From Ditylenchus dipsaci (Eukaryota > Nematoda > Chromadorea > Rhabditida > Anguinidae): a DNA stretch of 64,000 nucleotides. This document shows, piece by piece, positions 11,622-23,400 of the stretch (the first letter of the stretch is position 1; each line of letters begins with the position of its first letter). Both the position numbers and the translations under genes were made by a program. The DNA is taken from the NCBI GenBank assembly GCA_004194705.1, contig SADC01001297.1, forward strand, positions 124,001 to 188,000, in the 5' to 3' direction. The notes beneath the pieces are model-generated. The model made no database searches. It had not been told where the DNA came from and saw nothing but the letters and a program-made list of their open reading frames with translations.

Positions 11622-13446
11622 GACAATTGAAAAATGAAAAGATTAAATTAACTTAAAATTATAATGAGAAAAAATAGTGGAAATCGAGATAACCGAAAAA
11701 ACCTAAAAAGAATTGGGTGAGCATAAAAATTGAAGGAAAGATGACACAGGATAAAAAAACGATCGCAAGTGGACGAATATTTATCATCGAGAATCCAAAT
11801 GTTTTTAACCTCAATTTCTTTGCTATTGTTACGATATCTTAGTAGATTCGATTTAATGTTGCATAATGGATATTCGACGCTACTGTGGTATATCCCACCC
11901 CAAAAATTTTCAGGTACCCCTAAAACCATACTTTTTTTTTTGAAAAATGCTGAAATTAGTACGGGTTGTCCCTGAGTCTAATGCCTAGGGCCCAAAGCCT
12001 AAGCCTAATTCCTTAGCCCAAGAATTATTGGGGGGGGGATTGTATTACAGTAACGCCGGATATTCAGTGAAACCAAACGTTCTTCATTGAGTGAATAAAT
12101 ATTTCAAGTGATTCTCTTGCGAGATTTTTCATTTCCCCTAGGCACTAGAGTTTTCTTAATTTCTCGATGTGGCAAATTTGGATTGAACAAGACTGGGGTG
12201 TCTGTCTATAACCATCTATGTCTCTATGGTATAAGATTCAAAACAATTTTCAATTTTTCTCTAAGTAGCTCTGTATTTTTATGTACATTGATACAAATGA
12301 ATCATAATTTAAAAAATTCTTTTACTGATGCTTTCTGCAATAAATCATAATAAATTCTCTGTGCACAAATAAATATAATAATAAAAATAGAAATTCCTCA
12401 CAGCAGCATTAAAATGGTGTTTTTAAAAAAAACAAAAAGTTCTTAATAAAATTTTCGAAAAAAAAACATTCTCTCCAAGAATTCATTGCTTCATATAAAC
12501 AGAAAAAAACAAAACACGTAACTAAATGTGTGGTAGTGGTGATGGTGGTCCAGTTATAAAAGAAACGAACAAAAGCTGCAATTTCCAAAAATTCAATAAT
12601 AACAATTTATGGGTGTGATGCTGAAACAAGGGAATAAATCTAAAAATGTACAAACAAGGAGTATCAACCAGAACAAAATACAAAAGCGGCAAATCGGAGC
12701 AAAAAAGATTTGTAAATAAGCACAAATTATTTCTTTTCTCTGCAGCAAATTTTGAGCAATAATAAAAACATTTTTAAAATGGAGATACAAAATAAAGAAA
12801 AGATACTGTTTCTGCTAAAACTAATTCCAATTATTTGCTTATTTGTTATCTGGTTGCGCTAAATGAACACATCCAAGTAATGGGGTGTTGGAAACACCTC
12901 AGAAAATTGATAATTTCGAGGAAAAACCGCATGCCTCAATAAGGAATTGAACCCATGCTCAACCACTGGGCTACCGTGAGCATTGATCCAGAGTTTAAAG
13001 GTGGCCCGAAAAACTTTTAATTTCCCGATTATAGCAAATAATTTTTCAGCAATTCAGCGAAAAATTCTGATTAAAGACGGCAGAACGACAAAATTTTAAC
13101 AATGAACATATGGACATAGAGGAAAATTTATCGCAACAATCAAGAACAAAGTATGGTAGATTGAGATGAAAGATTCTTTTAGTTTTTGACAACTATATTC
13201 AGCAGAAGGGTAAAATGTGTTTCAAAGAGCCATAAGCTGACTGCCTGCGTCAACCTTTTTTTTCGTACCCTCACAGTCTTTCGACTATAAACAACAACGA
13301 GGAGGAGAAGAAGGAACCTATATAAATCTTTAAAAGGCAATTCTACTACACACACCACTAGCTATGCAGTATATACACACATACAGTCTTTGGTAAAATG
13401 TTGAAAACAACATCTAAGGGCAAGTTATCACAGTTTTCGATCCATT
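11622..13446. other. CBP downstream region, no second gene seen
   Basis: Holds the presumed CBP 3' untranslated region (nearest part 13150-13446). A tRNA-like fragment on the minus strand at about 12928-12985 has an A-box-like GTAGCCCAGTGGTTG and a B box GGTTCAATTCC only a few bases apart, so the anticodon arm is missing. Confidence 0.45.
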
Positions 13447-16400
13447 CTATTGAGGCGGTGGATATTGCTGCTGCTGTTGTTGTTGCTGAGGTGGGGGAGC
13501 CCATTGAGGAGGAGAGTTGAAAGGTGGCCCATTGCCTGCTCTACCCTGTTGTTGCTGGGCACCACCCTGTATTGCTTGTTGCTGTTGAAACTGTTGTTGC
13601 TGTTGCTGCCAGTTCTGCTGGTGTTGCTGTTGTTGCCTCATTGCCTGCTGTTGGATCATTGCATCTTGGGAAGATTGAGGACCACCTTGGTTAGGAACAC
13701 CCTAAAATGATTAACTGAAGCTGTGACTTTCTTTTAGTGATAAAAATTTATTACGTCAGTTTTGTTCATCTTGAGAAAAGCAGCAAACAAATGAGGAGTT
13801 TTCTTGAGATCAGCAAATACACTCTTCCTTTCTTCCGGGCTAGTTGTAGCTTTGAGACGAGCAATTATTTGACTGGAAATATGAGATTTTATCGCTAAAA
13901 TTTTAAAAATCGAATTTTATTCGAGTTCGTTTCCTAATAAAAACATAGACTTTTGATTGAAAAAGTTCACAAAAAAATACCTCTTTCAATTGGCTTGGGC
14001 TTAAAGGAAGGGGGGGGGTGGTTAATCCATTTAGGTTTGAAAAAGTGGCTTCCATGGCGCAGTGCGTAACTGCTCGCGTTTTTTGGCCAAAAATGGTGTT
14101 TTTTGGTGTTGCAGGTTTAATCCCACGTAGTGGCACTATTTTTTTTTGCTTAATTCGCCGCTTTAGAGGTAATTTGGGTCGCTGATTCCGAATCTTGCGT
14201 CAAAAAAGTCTAATTACCTCTAAACTGCCCAAAGAAGCCAAAAAAAGTGTGCCACTACGTGGGATTGAACCTGCAACACCAAAAAAACACCATTTTCGGC
14301 CAAAAAACGCGAGCACTTACGCACTGCGCCATGGAAGCCACTTTTTCAAACCTAAATGGCTCTCCCCCCCCCTTTAAGTCAAACTCATAGACATAATAGG
14401 CTCTTTTTAGAAAAAAATACAGTGCTTGTGCTATTCAAGAGAGTATACAAGTTTATTTTGTATATTTTATAACATATATATAGGGTAGGCAGGTACCCGA
14501 AATTTCGGGTACCCGAACCGAGCCGGAACCGAACCGGAACCGAAATTTTCGGGTACCCGAACCGAACCGATACCCGAAACTTTCGAGTACCCGAACCGAT
14601 ACCCGAAACCCGAAATTTTCGGGTACCCGAACCGATATCCGAAAAAATCGAATTTACAGAAACAGGCTTCCTGCATACATTCTGTCAACTATGAAGTCGG
14701 TCACCTCACTAGATTGAAAATTTTGACGCTAGTAGCGAATACCCCCCCCCAACGATTTTCACTTTTTTTACTTTAGTAAAAAGTACCCAAATATATGTCC
14801 CAGACCCCGGAAAATGTGCGCAAACTCTTCATTAGTCACAACTTCCGTACGCTGGCCTACCCCAAGCCTAAGGGCTATTTCTAAACTTGTTGTTTGCAAG
14901 GGTAGTTACAGCAATTTTAAAGGTCGGATGCTTGGGGATGGGGGTATTCGCTACTAGCGCCAAAATTTTCACCTTTTTCAAAAAGTTTTAACACCATAAT
15001 GTAGCCCTGAGATTATGGTTTTTATTGAGGTATCATTTGTTGCATCATCTCTGAAAAATGTTATACCTTAATGTAAAAGTATCAACCAAATTGTTGTTCT
15101 TATTTGCTTCATACTTTCACATTCTTGTATTCAGAGATGATGCAACAAATGATATCTCATTAGAAACTAGAGTCGCAGCCTACATAATGGTGTTAAAACT
15201 TTTTGAAAGTGCGACAGTAAATTAAATAAAAATAGAAATGCATAAAACATTTTCAGTCTGACACAAACAAACTGCTGTAAATGTTTGATCCCACTATTTG
15301 AAATCGTGTCTCCGACTTTCGGATACCCGAACCGATACCCGAAACTCTCGGGTACCCGAATCGATACCCGAAACCCGAAAAAAACCGGGTTTCGGTTCCA
15401 ATTACCCAAAAACGGGTACCCGAACCGCCAACCCTACATATAAATGATATACTTGCAAAATGTAAGATAGACTTACCCAAGGAAACGGACGAATCATTTA
15501 AATCAAAACAACTTAGATTTGTGCGAATGTCATCGGAACCAGCTGAAGACGCAATAGTTTTGGTTAAAAACGTTAAGATTTTTTGAAATAGATAAATAAG
15601 TAGTTTTGTTAAAGATTAAGTAAAAACTAGATTTTTTAAGTAAAAGGCGAAAAATCAGGACATAAGAGAAGGTTACCGGAGGCGGTTTCAAGCTGAATCA
15701 AAGAAGTAACCTATGCTTTCAAAGCGAAGACCAATGCAGAAATCAAATACGAAGGTAGAGATCTAATCTATGGTTATCTCGTATAAATCAACTCACCGAA
15801 GTTGAGGATCTTGACTATGTTTCATTTGCCCCATTTGTGAAGGGTCTTGAGAGTTGCCTGAATAACAATAACCATTAAAAGTACTCACAAAGTCAGCAAA
15901 AAGCCTACCACTAGAACCAGGATGAGCTTGCATTTGCTGTGTTCTAACACCTCCGCCACCTTTGCCTCCACCACCCTGCTGCTGCTGAGCATGCATCATG
16001 GGCTTGCCTCCAGGACTATTATAGTTGCCAGCCGGTGAATTGACGACCCCATAGTTGCCACCTTGTGACTGTGGTTGTTGTTGCTGCTGCTGGTTGTTGC
16101 GCATGTAAGGCGGTGGATTCATCTGACCACCCTGCTGTTGCATCATGTGCTGAGGAACGTTTTGGAGACGTTGAGGTTGATTGATCATACCCATGTTGTG
16201 GGGCCCCTGCTACAAACAAACAACAATGAATATTTTTGAACATAAAAAATCAAATAGGCTTACCATAACCTGTCCTCGAATGTGTTGAGCCGGCTGTTGC
16301 AACTGTGAACCCGACGGACCCATCATTTGCTGAGATGGCATTTGATTACTGTGGGGTTCTGTTGGTAGTGCGCTGACTGTGGATGTTGGCCAGGCATCTG

Positions 16401-17467
16401 CTGATTCATCATACCACTAGGAGATGAATGCATCATTTGGTTGGCACCCACCATGTGCTCTGAAAATGCTTCAAAAATGTCAACTGCTTTGTAGGGTTCA
16501 AAATAGATATAAAAAATCTTACGCTGAGAGTAGCCATGCTGTTGAGCCATTCCGCTCTGAGGACCATTCATGTGCTGCTGCGAGTTAGGCATCCCACTTC
16601 CTCCACCGCCCAAATGCATCTGCGAACCACCACCACTCATTGGCTGAGGAAGATGAGGAGAAGGCTGTTGAGGCTGAGAAGAAGGCTGCTGGCTGTTGGC
16701 CTGGGATGAAGACTGAGACATGCTTCCATTCAACCCCACAGTTTGCAATTTCTCCATACGACGACGCATCATCTATAATGACAAATAGGGCTATTTCAAT
16801 GAAAAAAAACGGAATTGAAAATAGCAAACCATATCTGCTCGACGATTCTGCGACCTCTTTTGCTCTTGCAGCTTCTGTCTGATATTAGAGCAGAAAGGAA
16901 CCTACAAAAAATGTTTAGAATTTATATAAAAATGAAGAACAAGTTAACTTACTGGACACATAGCCAAACTGCAGTGTTTGGCGTGGTAACAGCACAAAGC
17001 GATGAGCTGCTTGCAAACTGGACAGTTGGTGTTTTGTCGTTTCTTGCAGACTTTCGTGTGGGCCACCACTTTCTTCATTTTGTGACAGGTCAGCCGACGG
17101 CAATTTGCATCTCTGCACTGGCAAGAGTGAACCAAAGAATTGATGCACCGTTTGACAGACTCATTACGAGCGTTGGTCGAAGAGTCATTCGGCTTGGATT
17201 CCACTTCGATGAGCAACTTGTCCATGGGATGGATGTGCGAGACCTTCTTGTGGCAGGCTTCACACAAATCAAAGTCCTGAAAATAAAAAATAATAAATGG
17301 AGACAATTAGAAATACGAAAAATACGCTTACATCACAGGTTGGACAATGGTAACTGGCGTTGTTGCTGCAGTTGTTACAAGTGTAATTCATGTCCTTATT
17401 GTCTTGCTCTTGAGTATGCAGCGCGTAACAGAAGTTCATTGTGCTCCACTTGGCTCGACGCATAGAA
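13447..17467 (-). CDS. cbp-1: CBP exons 23-31: ZZ, TAZ2, NCBD, polyQ C-terminus
   Basis: Exons in transcript order: 17467-17332, 17276-16953, 16901-16830, 16772-16523, 16459-16264, 16209-15909, 15857-15797, 13872-13755, 13701-13447. The ZZ finger spans exons 23-24 ([28 protein letters not shown]). TAZ2 follows ([44 protein letters not shown]). A Gln/Gly/Met-rich tail comes next. Exon 30 encodes [18 protein letters not shown] and [12 protein letters not shown], which aligns with the nuclear coactivator binding domain of human CBP. The last exon is Gln/Pro-rich and stops at 13447-13449. Intron 29 is 1.9 kb because two transposons lie in it. One base is missing in exon 27 at 16353-16356. Confidence 0.92.
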
Positions 17468-20400
17468 CTGAAATGAGAAAAATGAGTAATGTAGTTTTCT
17501 GAGAAAAAGCTGGTCTCAGGCAGTCTAAATCCTAGGTTTCTAAAAAATATAGCCTTTCATAATTTTTCACTGAAGAGTGGGATCTTAATTTCTTATCGGG
17601 ATCTTAATTTTTTTCCTATGAAAAATTAATTTTTTTTGAAAAACATCATATTTGCATTAAGCAATAAAAACAAACCTAAACTCCCAATGTTCTTCTCGAG
17701 CTTTGTTGAGAAAACTATCTCTACCGTCCATCAATTCACTGGAGAAGGTTGAATCAGGGTCGATAATTGCCTTGGTGTTGACTATTGCTTCAGTTTGCTG
17801 GGAAACTAGACGAATAGTAAAGAAGACTTCCTTGTGCTTTTCCAGCACACTGAATAGCTTGTCAGTGATTTGGTTTCCAGTACCAGCAATTCCTTTCTTC
17901 TTGCTTTTCTGGAAGACTTTTTCAGGTTGTTCTTTTTCTTGTTGTTAGAAGATTTACTAAAATAAATAAAAAAGTTGTTGAGTGGACTTTGTTTATTCTA
18001 AAAATCATACTTATTTTTCTTTGCTCGTCCATCATCAGTTTGGAAAATGTCGTCCTCATCCTCCTCGAAGATTGTTTCTTCGTGTTTTTCCTCTCATTTT
18101 CTTCTTTTTCGGCGTCTCGAATGCAATCTTCAATAACATTTGGCCAGAAATCACCTTCAAAATAGGGCAGTGACATGGGAGTGGTCAGGTCATCATCTCG
18201 TGCCTAAAGATTTGGATTGGATTATACGCTAGTATCTGACATTCTAGAAATAGTAGTCACGTACCTGCTTGTAAATATCTTTGTATTCAAAAACAGTGTT
18301 CTCTTCTCTGCCTCTATCTAGCATCTTTTATACCAGTCTTGCAGACGCTTTGGCTTTGGGATCTTCTGCTCCGGTGGATGACAATGAAAGATGTAATCAT
18401 CGCCTTCGGAAGGAGGACAAGCCCAAATGTGCGCCATTGTAAAGCCCAAATTCTTGACATAATCCAGATACCTAAATTTCTTCAATGCAGTCAACTCTCA
18501 ATTATTCATCTACTCTAAGAGTTGGTTTCCATCGAGGAACCTATAACTTCCAACCCTGATTTTCGAAGTCTTTTGCCGAATCTTTCAAATCTTTTAAATA
18601 AATCAAAGATTCCGACAGTACCAGTGTTTTTTGTAAACGGCGGTAATTATGCCATAAGGCGCGCGCGTCTTTTGTCAGCCCATCACTCTTCGAAAACAAT
18701 ACTAAAAAAGCTTACCCCAGAAGTATTTCATGGTAGACATCTGTTCTCATTTCTCTAGGCTGGAAGAAGTGGACTGAATCCAGATATGCAATATATACAC
18801 GACGCATGTTTGGCGGCACACTACTGCTTCCATACTCTTGCACATGCAGACCAAAAAAGCACACCTCCACACCATCTACTACTTCAAATGCAAACACTGC
18901 TTTTGTTCGGTATGGGAATTTTTGAGGGAAACCTTCTGGCGCATATCTAAAATTGAAGGATGTAAGCACAAGAGTTGTATAGTTATTGTAAAGGCTCACT
19001 TTTGTTTCATGAAAGGCTTCACTTCAACTTCTTTGTCCACACTACACAGAACTCGAATGACCACTTCGTATTGTTGTCTCGTACCGGGACCACCTTTTTC
19101 TTCAATAAAGTATTGACTCGGTCTTCAATATGGCGAGAAAGATGGCAGTGAGGAAGTTCTGAAAGGATTTCCAAGTGAAAATAGATTCACCTTTGTGAAC
19201 TAAAAACTACATACTTTTGGCTGTATATTTATTTTCAGGCTTGGGCTTATTCTTCTCTGTTCTGCAGTTATCACAGATAAATCCTTCAGGATAAACTTTT
19301 TTGCTATAGTTGGCACATCTAAAATTTCGTTTGAGTAATTTTTTAAAATTTACTTGACTAGAAGCTTACATCCTATGCCAACGGCGTTGACACACTTTGC
19401 AAGCTTCAAAAGGTTCCAAATCGATCTGGTCGTTTTTTAGCAGTTGGAATTTGGATTTTGGAGCCATACTGAAAATTGAAATTCAAAAAATTTCAAGTGT
19501 ACGCAGTAAAAATGGTATACTTAGGAGGTTCATTGGGATTTTCGCTGAGGTTGATTCCTTCTTCTGGCAGATTTTCAAAACATTTCTGGCAATAAATATA
19601 GCGTTCTGCGAGTGTAACCCCTGAAAAAATATAGACTTAGTAAGATTTCTTTGCTTCAAAGTGGATGAATTTACCGTATTGAGTTGAACCCGATTCATAG
19701 AGGTAGTAGGGTTGGTCACGAGCGATCACACACACAGATTGACCTGAAGTTACGCGGTAATTTATAGAATTTATATAACAAATTTCAGATGAAATTCAAC
19801 TAAAACAAACCATAGCAAAAGAGAGCCAACGGAGTAAATGAAAGTTTTTGGCCGCAGCAATATCCCATTTCTTTCATCACTGGATTAATCTCATCGACGA
19901 ACATTTCGCTCAACTAAAAAATACCAGATTTAATATATCTGTAAACATATCTTAACCACACAACCCACCTTTGAGCACCACTTGTAGACCTTGGAATTCT
20001 TGCGGTTGTACAGCCAAGCGTTCTCAAACATCAGCCAGCTAAATTAAATAAAGTAATATTTCACAGATTTCGTGAATGGACTTACACATCATCACAGAAC
20101 TCCCAAGGGTTCTTGTATTTGCCGCTGTTTAACTTTTCACCGATCGTGCCCAAGTCCATTGGACGCTTCACAATGTTGAAATAGTCCTAAAAATGGTTGA
20201 GATTGGCAAAGGAAAAATGAAAAATCGTCAATTCTTACAGGAATTTTTAAAGCTTCGGGATCCACAGGGATTCGGAACGGAATGGCCTCGTCTGACTTGT
20301 CAAGCTTTTCCCATATAGGTTGCAAGTAGTTTCTCAACTCATTGGCATCAAATATTTTCTCTTCCACAGTGATTTCTTCATGTGGTTCATGTCTGACGGG

Positions 20401-23400
20401 CGCTACACTTGGTTTCACGTCTTTCGGGGTGGATGGACGCCTAGCCACCACTGCTGTTGAGCTGGCTGTGTCGTTGACATCCATAGCATTGGATTCAGGC
20501 TTCATTGGTTCACCCGAAGTACTGGCTATAGCTGGAAAAGGTTAAATTGTTTGGAATCATGAGTTTCAGTAAAACAAAAAACCTGTACAGCTTCTGTCCT
20601 CCACTTTGATTGGTCTGCTTGTTCCGGCATTCCTGAAGGGATCAGCACTGTTTGGTGGCATTGAAATGGAAGGCTCCAATTTAATGTCTTTGTTTAACAA
20701 ATTGATGTTGGACGGAGTTGAGGCAGACGAGTTCATAGCTGGGGGTTGTGGCTGCATACCCATTTGGTCTTGAATGGAGTTACGAGTGGGAGGTGGCAGG
20801 GCGAAACCGTCTCCCTCTGGTGGCCGACTATTGGAGTGTTGTTGCTCATTGAGTCGACGGTTCTTCTTCTCTTGCAATTCCTTCTGGATCTTGTAGATTT
20901 TTTCAGCCAACAGGTGGTAGTACTCTTCTTTGTCGTTGGCTGCCTCGAACATGTCTTTTTCTACCTTGCGAGCATAAGATATTAGATCTTTGATACGCTG
21001 ATCATGAATGGCAGCTGGGTCGGGTGATGGAAATATTGCTTTCACAAGCTTTCCGACCAAGTGGTTTCGCAAATCTTGAGTAATTGTTGCATGCCACTCC
21101 TAAACAGAAACTATTGTATTTTTTTCAGAATTGTCATACCCTATTTGAATTTTGGACATGACCTAATATAAGCCCCAACAGTCAAATAAGAGGAACTACT
21201 GTATATTTATTTGAATGTTTTGCTAGAGTTTTTTTTACCATTTTCGAAAAATTAAAAGCTTTTTACCTTAGGCTGTGAAGCTGGTTCTGGCGGTGGGAAC
21301 TGTCCAAATCCATCATTTTGTAAGTTGCTCATTGGACCATTTTGGCCTATTCCTGAGTTCGACTGACCAATTTTATTGGGGGATTCGTTGAGCGGAATGG
21401 GTTACGAGTCTCCACATAGTCACTTAGCAAAGTGCTTTGCAGAACAGCCAGATTGGCTGAGGGAGGAGAACCAAACAAAGGCATTGCTGACGAAGGTCCC
21501 ACAGAGCCGAGATTGGATGGAATAGAGGAAGGAGGAGCTCCAAGAGTGCTGCTCAAAATTGAATTCGATCCCATTTGTTGAGCAGAAGCTGGACCAAGGG
21601 CACTATTTAGAAGTAAATCATCTTAAAAAAATTCAATTTGAACATATACAGATTTTTCTCAAAACTAAATAAACTGACTTTGACGTCTATCATTGGCTGA
21701 ACTGGTGACATTGAATGTTTTCACAGGTTTGCACACTGGACAATCATCTTTGTTACAGTTCTTCCAATGGGTGATAATTTGGCGCGAAGATGCGCAATGA
21801 GCGAATGGACAGGTGCGTCCATTGGTACAGGCGATCATGTGCTCCAGCACAGCTTTCATGGTGTTGCAATAGGGAAGGTTGCAGGGTGTCCGGTTTTGCG
21901 GATCCATCTAAATTTTTTATGGATTATATGGTAAAGAAGAGTTCATAGGTTTTTTTCAGTAACTCGTGTTTTTCAGTAACTCGTGACCGACCTTTTCTCG
22001 TTGTTGGCACTTGTGAGCATGCAAAAGTAGAACCAATTGCTGTTGAATGAGTTTACGTTTCTCTGGGTCCTGAGATTGTGTGCCGGGCTGGCCGAGGTTT
22101 GACTGAGGGCGAATTTGAATGGGTCCATTGATTAGGTTCATGGGAGGCTGTTGCGGGAGCGGCTGTTGGCCGATCAGTGGTTGCTGTAACTATATGTTTA
22201 ATCAACTATTCTTTTAACCCTCTTTTGCCGGCGTCTCGTAGATTCTTCTTTTTTAATAAAATTTTGCGTTTTCATAAGACAACCAGGGAAGAAAATCACA
22301 ATGCCCGAAAAAAAATTCCAGAAAAGTTGAATTTTGAACTGGCCAAATTTTGGCCAACCGGCTCGAAGCGGTAAAAATAGTTATGGCGCCAATTTGAAAA
22401 CTGACGCTATTTCGAAGACAATTGTTTGAATTTTTTTTAGAATTTCGCAAACACTCACATACAAACCATCAAATGACTCGAAAAATGAGATGTGAAGTGG
22501 TATTCCACACTTTTTGCGCGTCACTGAGCAGTGATTACTACATTCCGCGCATCTAACGCGCAAAACGCCTGATTTTTCAAAATTTGTCTTCTAACTCGTT
22601 TCCTACTATGGCTAACTTAATTTTGCATTCATTTCCCTTTGAAAAAATAACTACGTGGTGAACAAAACGAAAATACACCACAAAGAGTAATGAAAAATCG
22701 ATAAATGGATAAATAAATCAATGACTTACATAGTTTTTTTTAAATACCGCTTTGGGCCGGTTGGCCAAAACATGGCCACGATTATAATTGCTTCAAAAAT
22801 CTAACTTTTATATTTTGTACTTGCAATTAAAAATGCATTGTTATCTGCAGGAATAGTGCTTTTATATTGCATAAGTAAAAGGCATGGTGAAAATGACATT
22901 CGTAGTTTACTGAACCAAACAGTGTTATAAAATCATTTAGTAGAAAATGACCGAAAATACAACTTTTGATTAAATCTTTAGCAAGTTTTCTTAGTCTTCT
23001 GTTTAGTTTTTTCACCACTAAAATGTTTGCCAACTTTTTCTCTATCTTTTCAAAAAAAATTACGTCTGAATGTAAGAAATTAGTCCTATTTTATATGAAT
23101 TTTCGAACTGGCCAAAATATGGCCAACCGACAGAAGAGGGTTAAAAAAACAAACCTGATTCATAGAACCCGGACTTGGTCCAGGACCCATTTGTTGTTGA
23201 TTAATTTGCTGAGCCTGTTGCTGTTGTTGTAGCATGGATTTGGGCCCTCCACCACCAGATGGTCCATTCATCATTGGCAATTGTTGTGGCTGCTGCTGCT
23301 GTCCCAAATGGCCTTGAATGGGCATTTGGCCAGAAGGTTGTTGACTAGAGCTCATCAAGGCACCATCCATTCCATGCGAATTCATCATCTAAATTGCAAT

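Noticed and set aside
13450..13710. Leucine-rich plus-strand frame opposite the last CBP exon
   Set aside because: Complement of the CBP polyglutamine codons.
15477..15542. Possible extra CBP exon with good splice sites in intron 29
   Set aside because: Its only open frame enters and leaves in phase 1, while exon 29 ends and exon 30 begins in phase 2. Exon 29 joins exon 30 directly in frame. It lies just outside the hAT element and could at most be an alternative exon.
21347..21420. A 43-53 nt intron to explain the CBP exon 8 frame change
   Set aside because: The 43-nt GT-AG option leaves the wrong frame. The 53-nt option needs a weak GTGGAG donor. One extra C in a C5 run (minus strand) keeps a Pro/Asn-rich reading and matches the other five sites.
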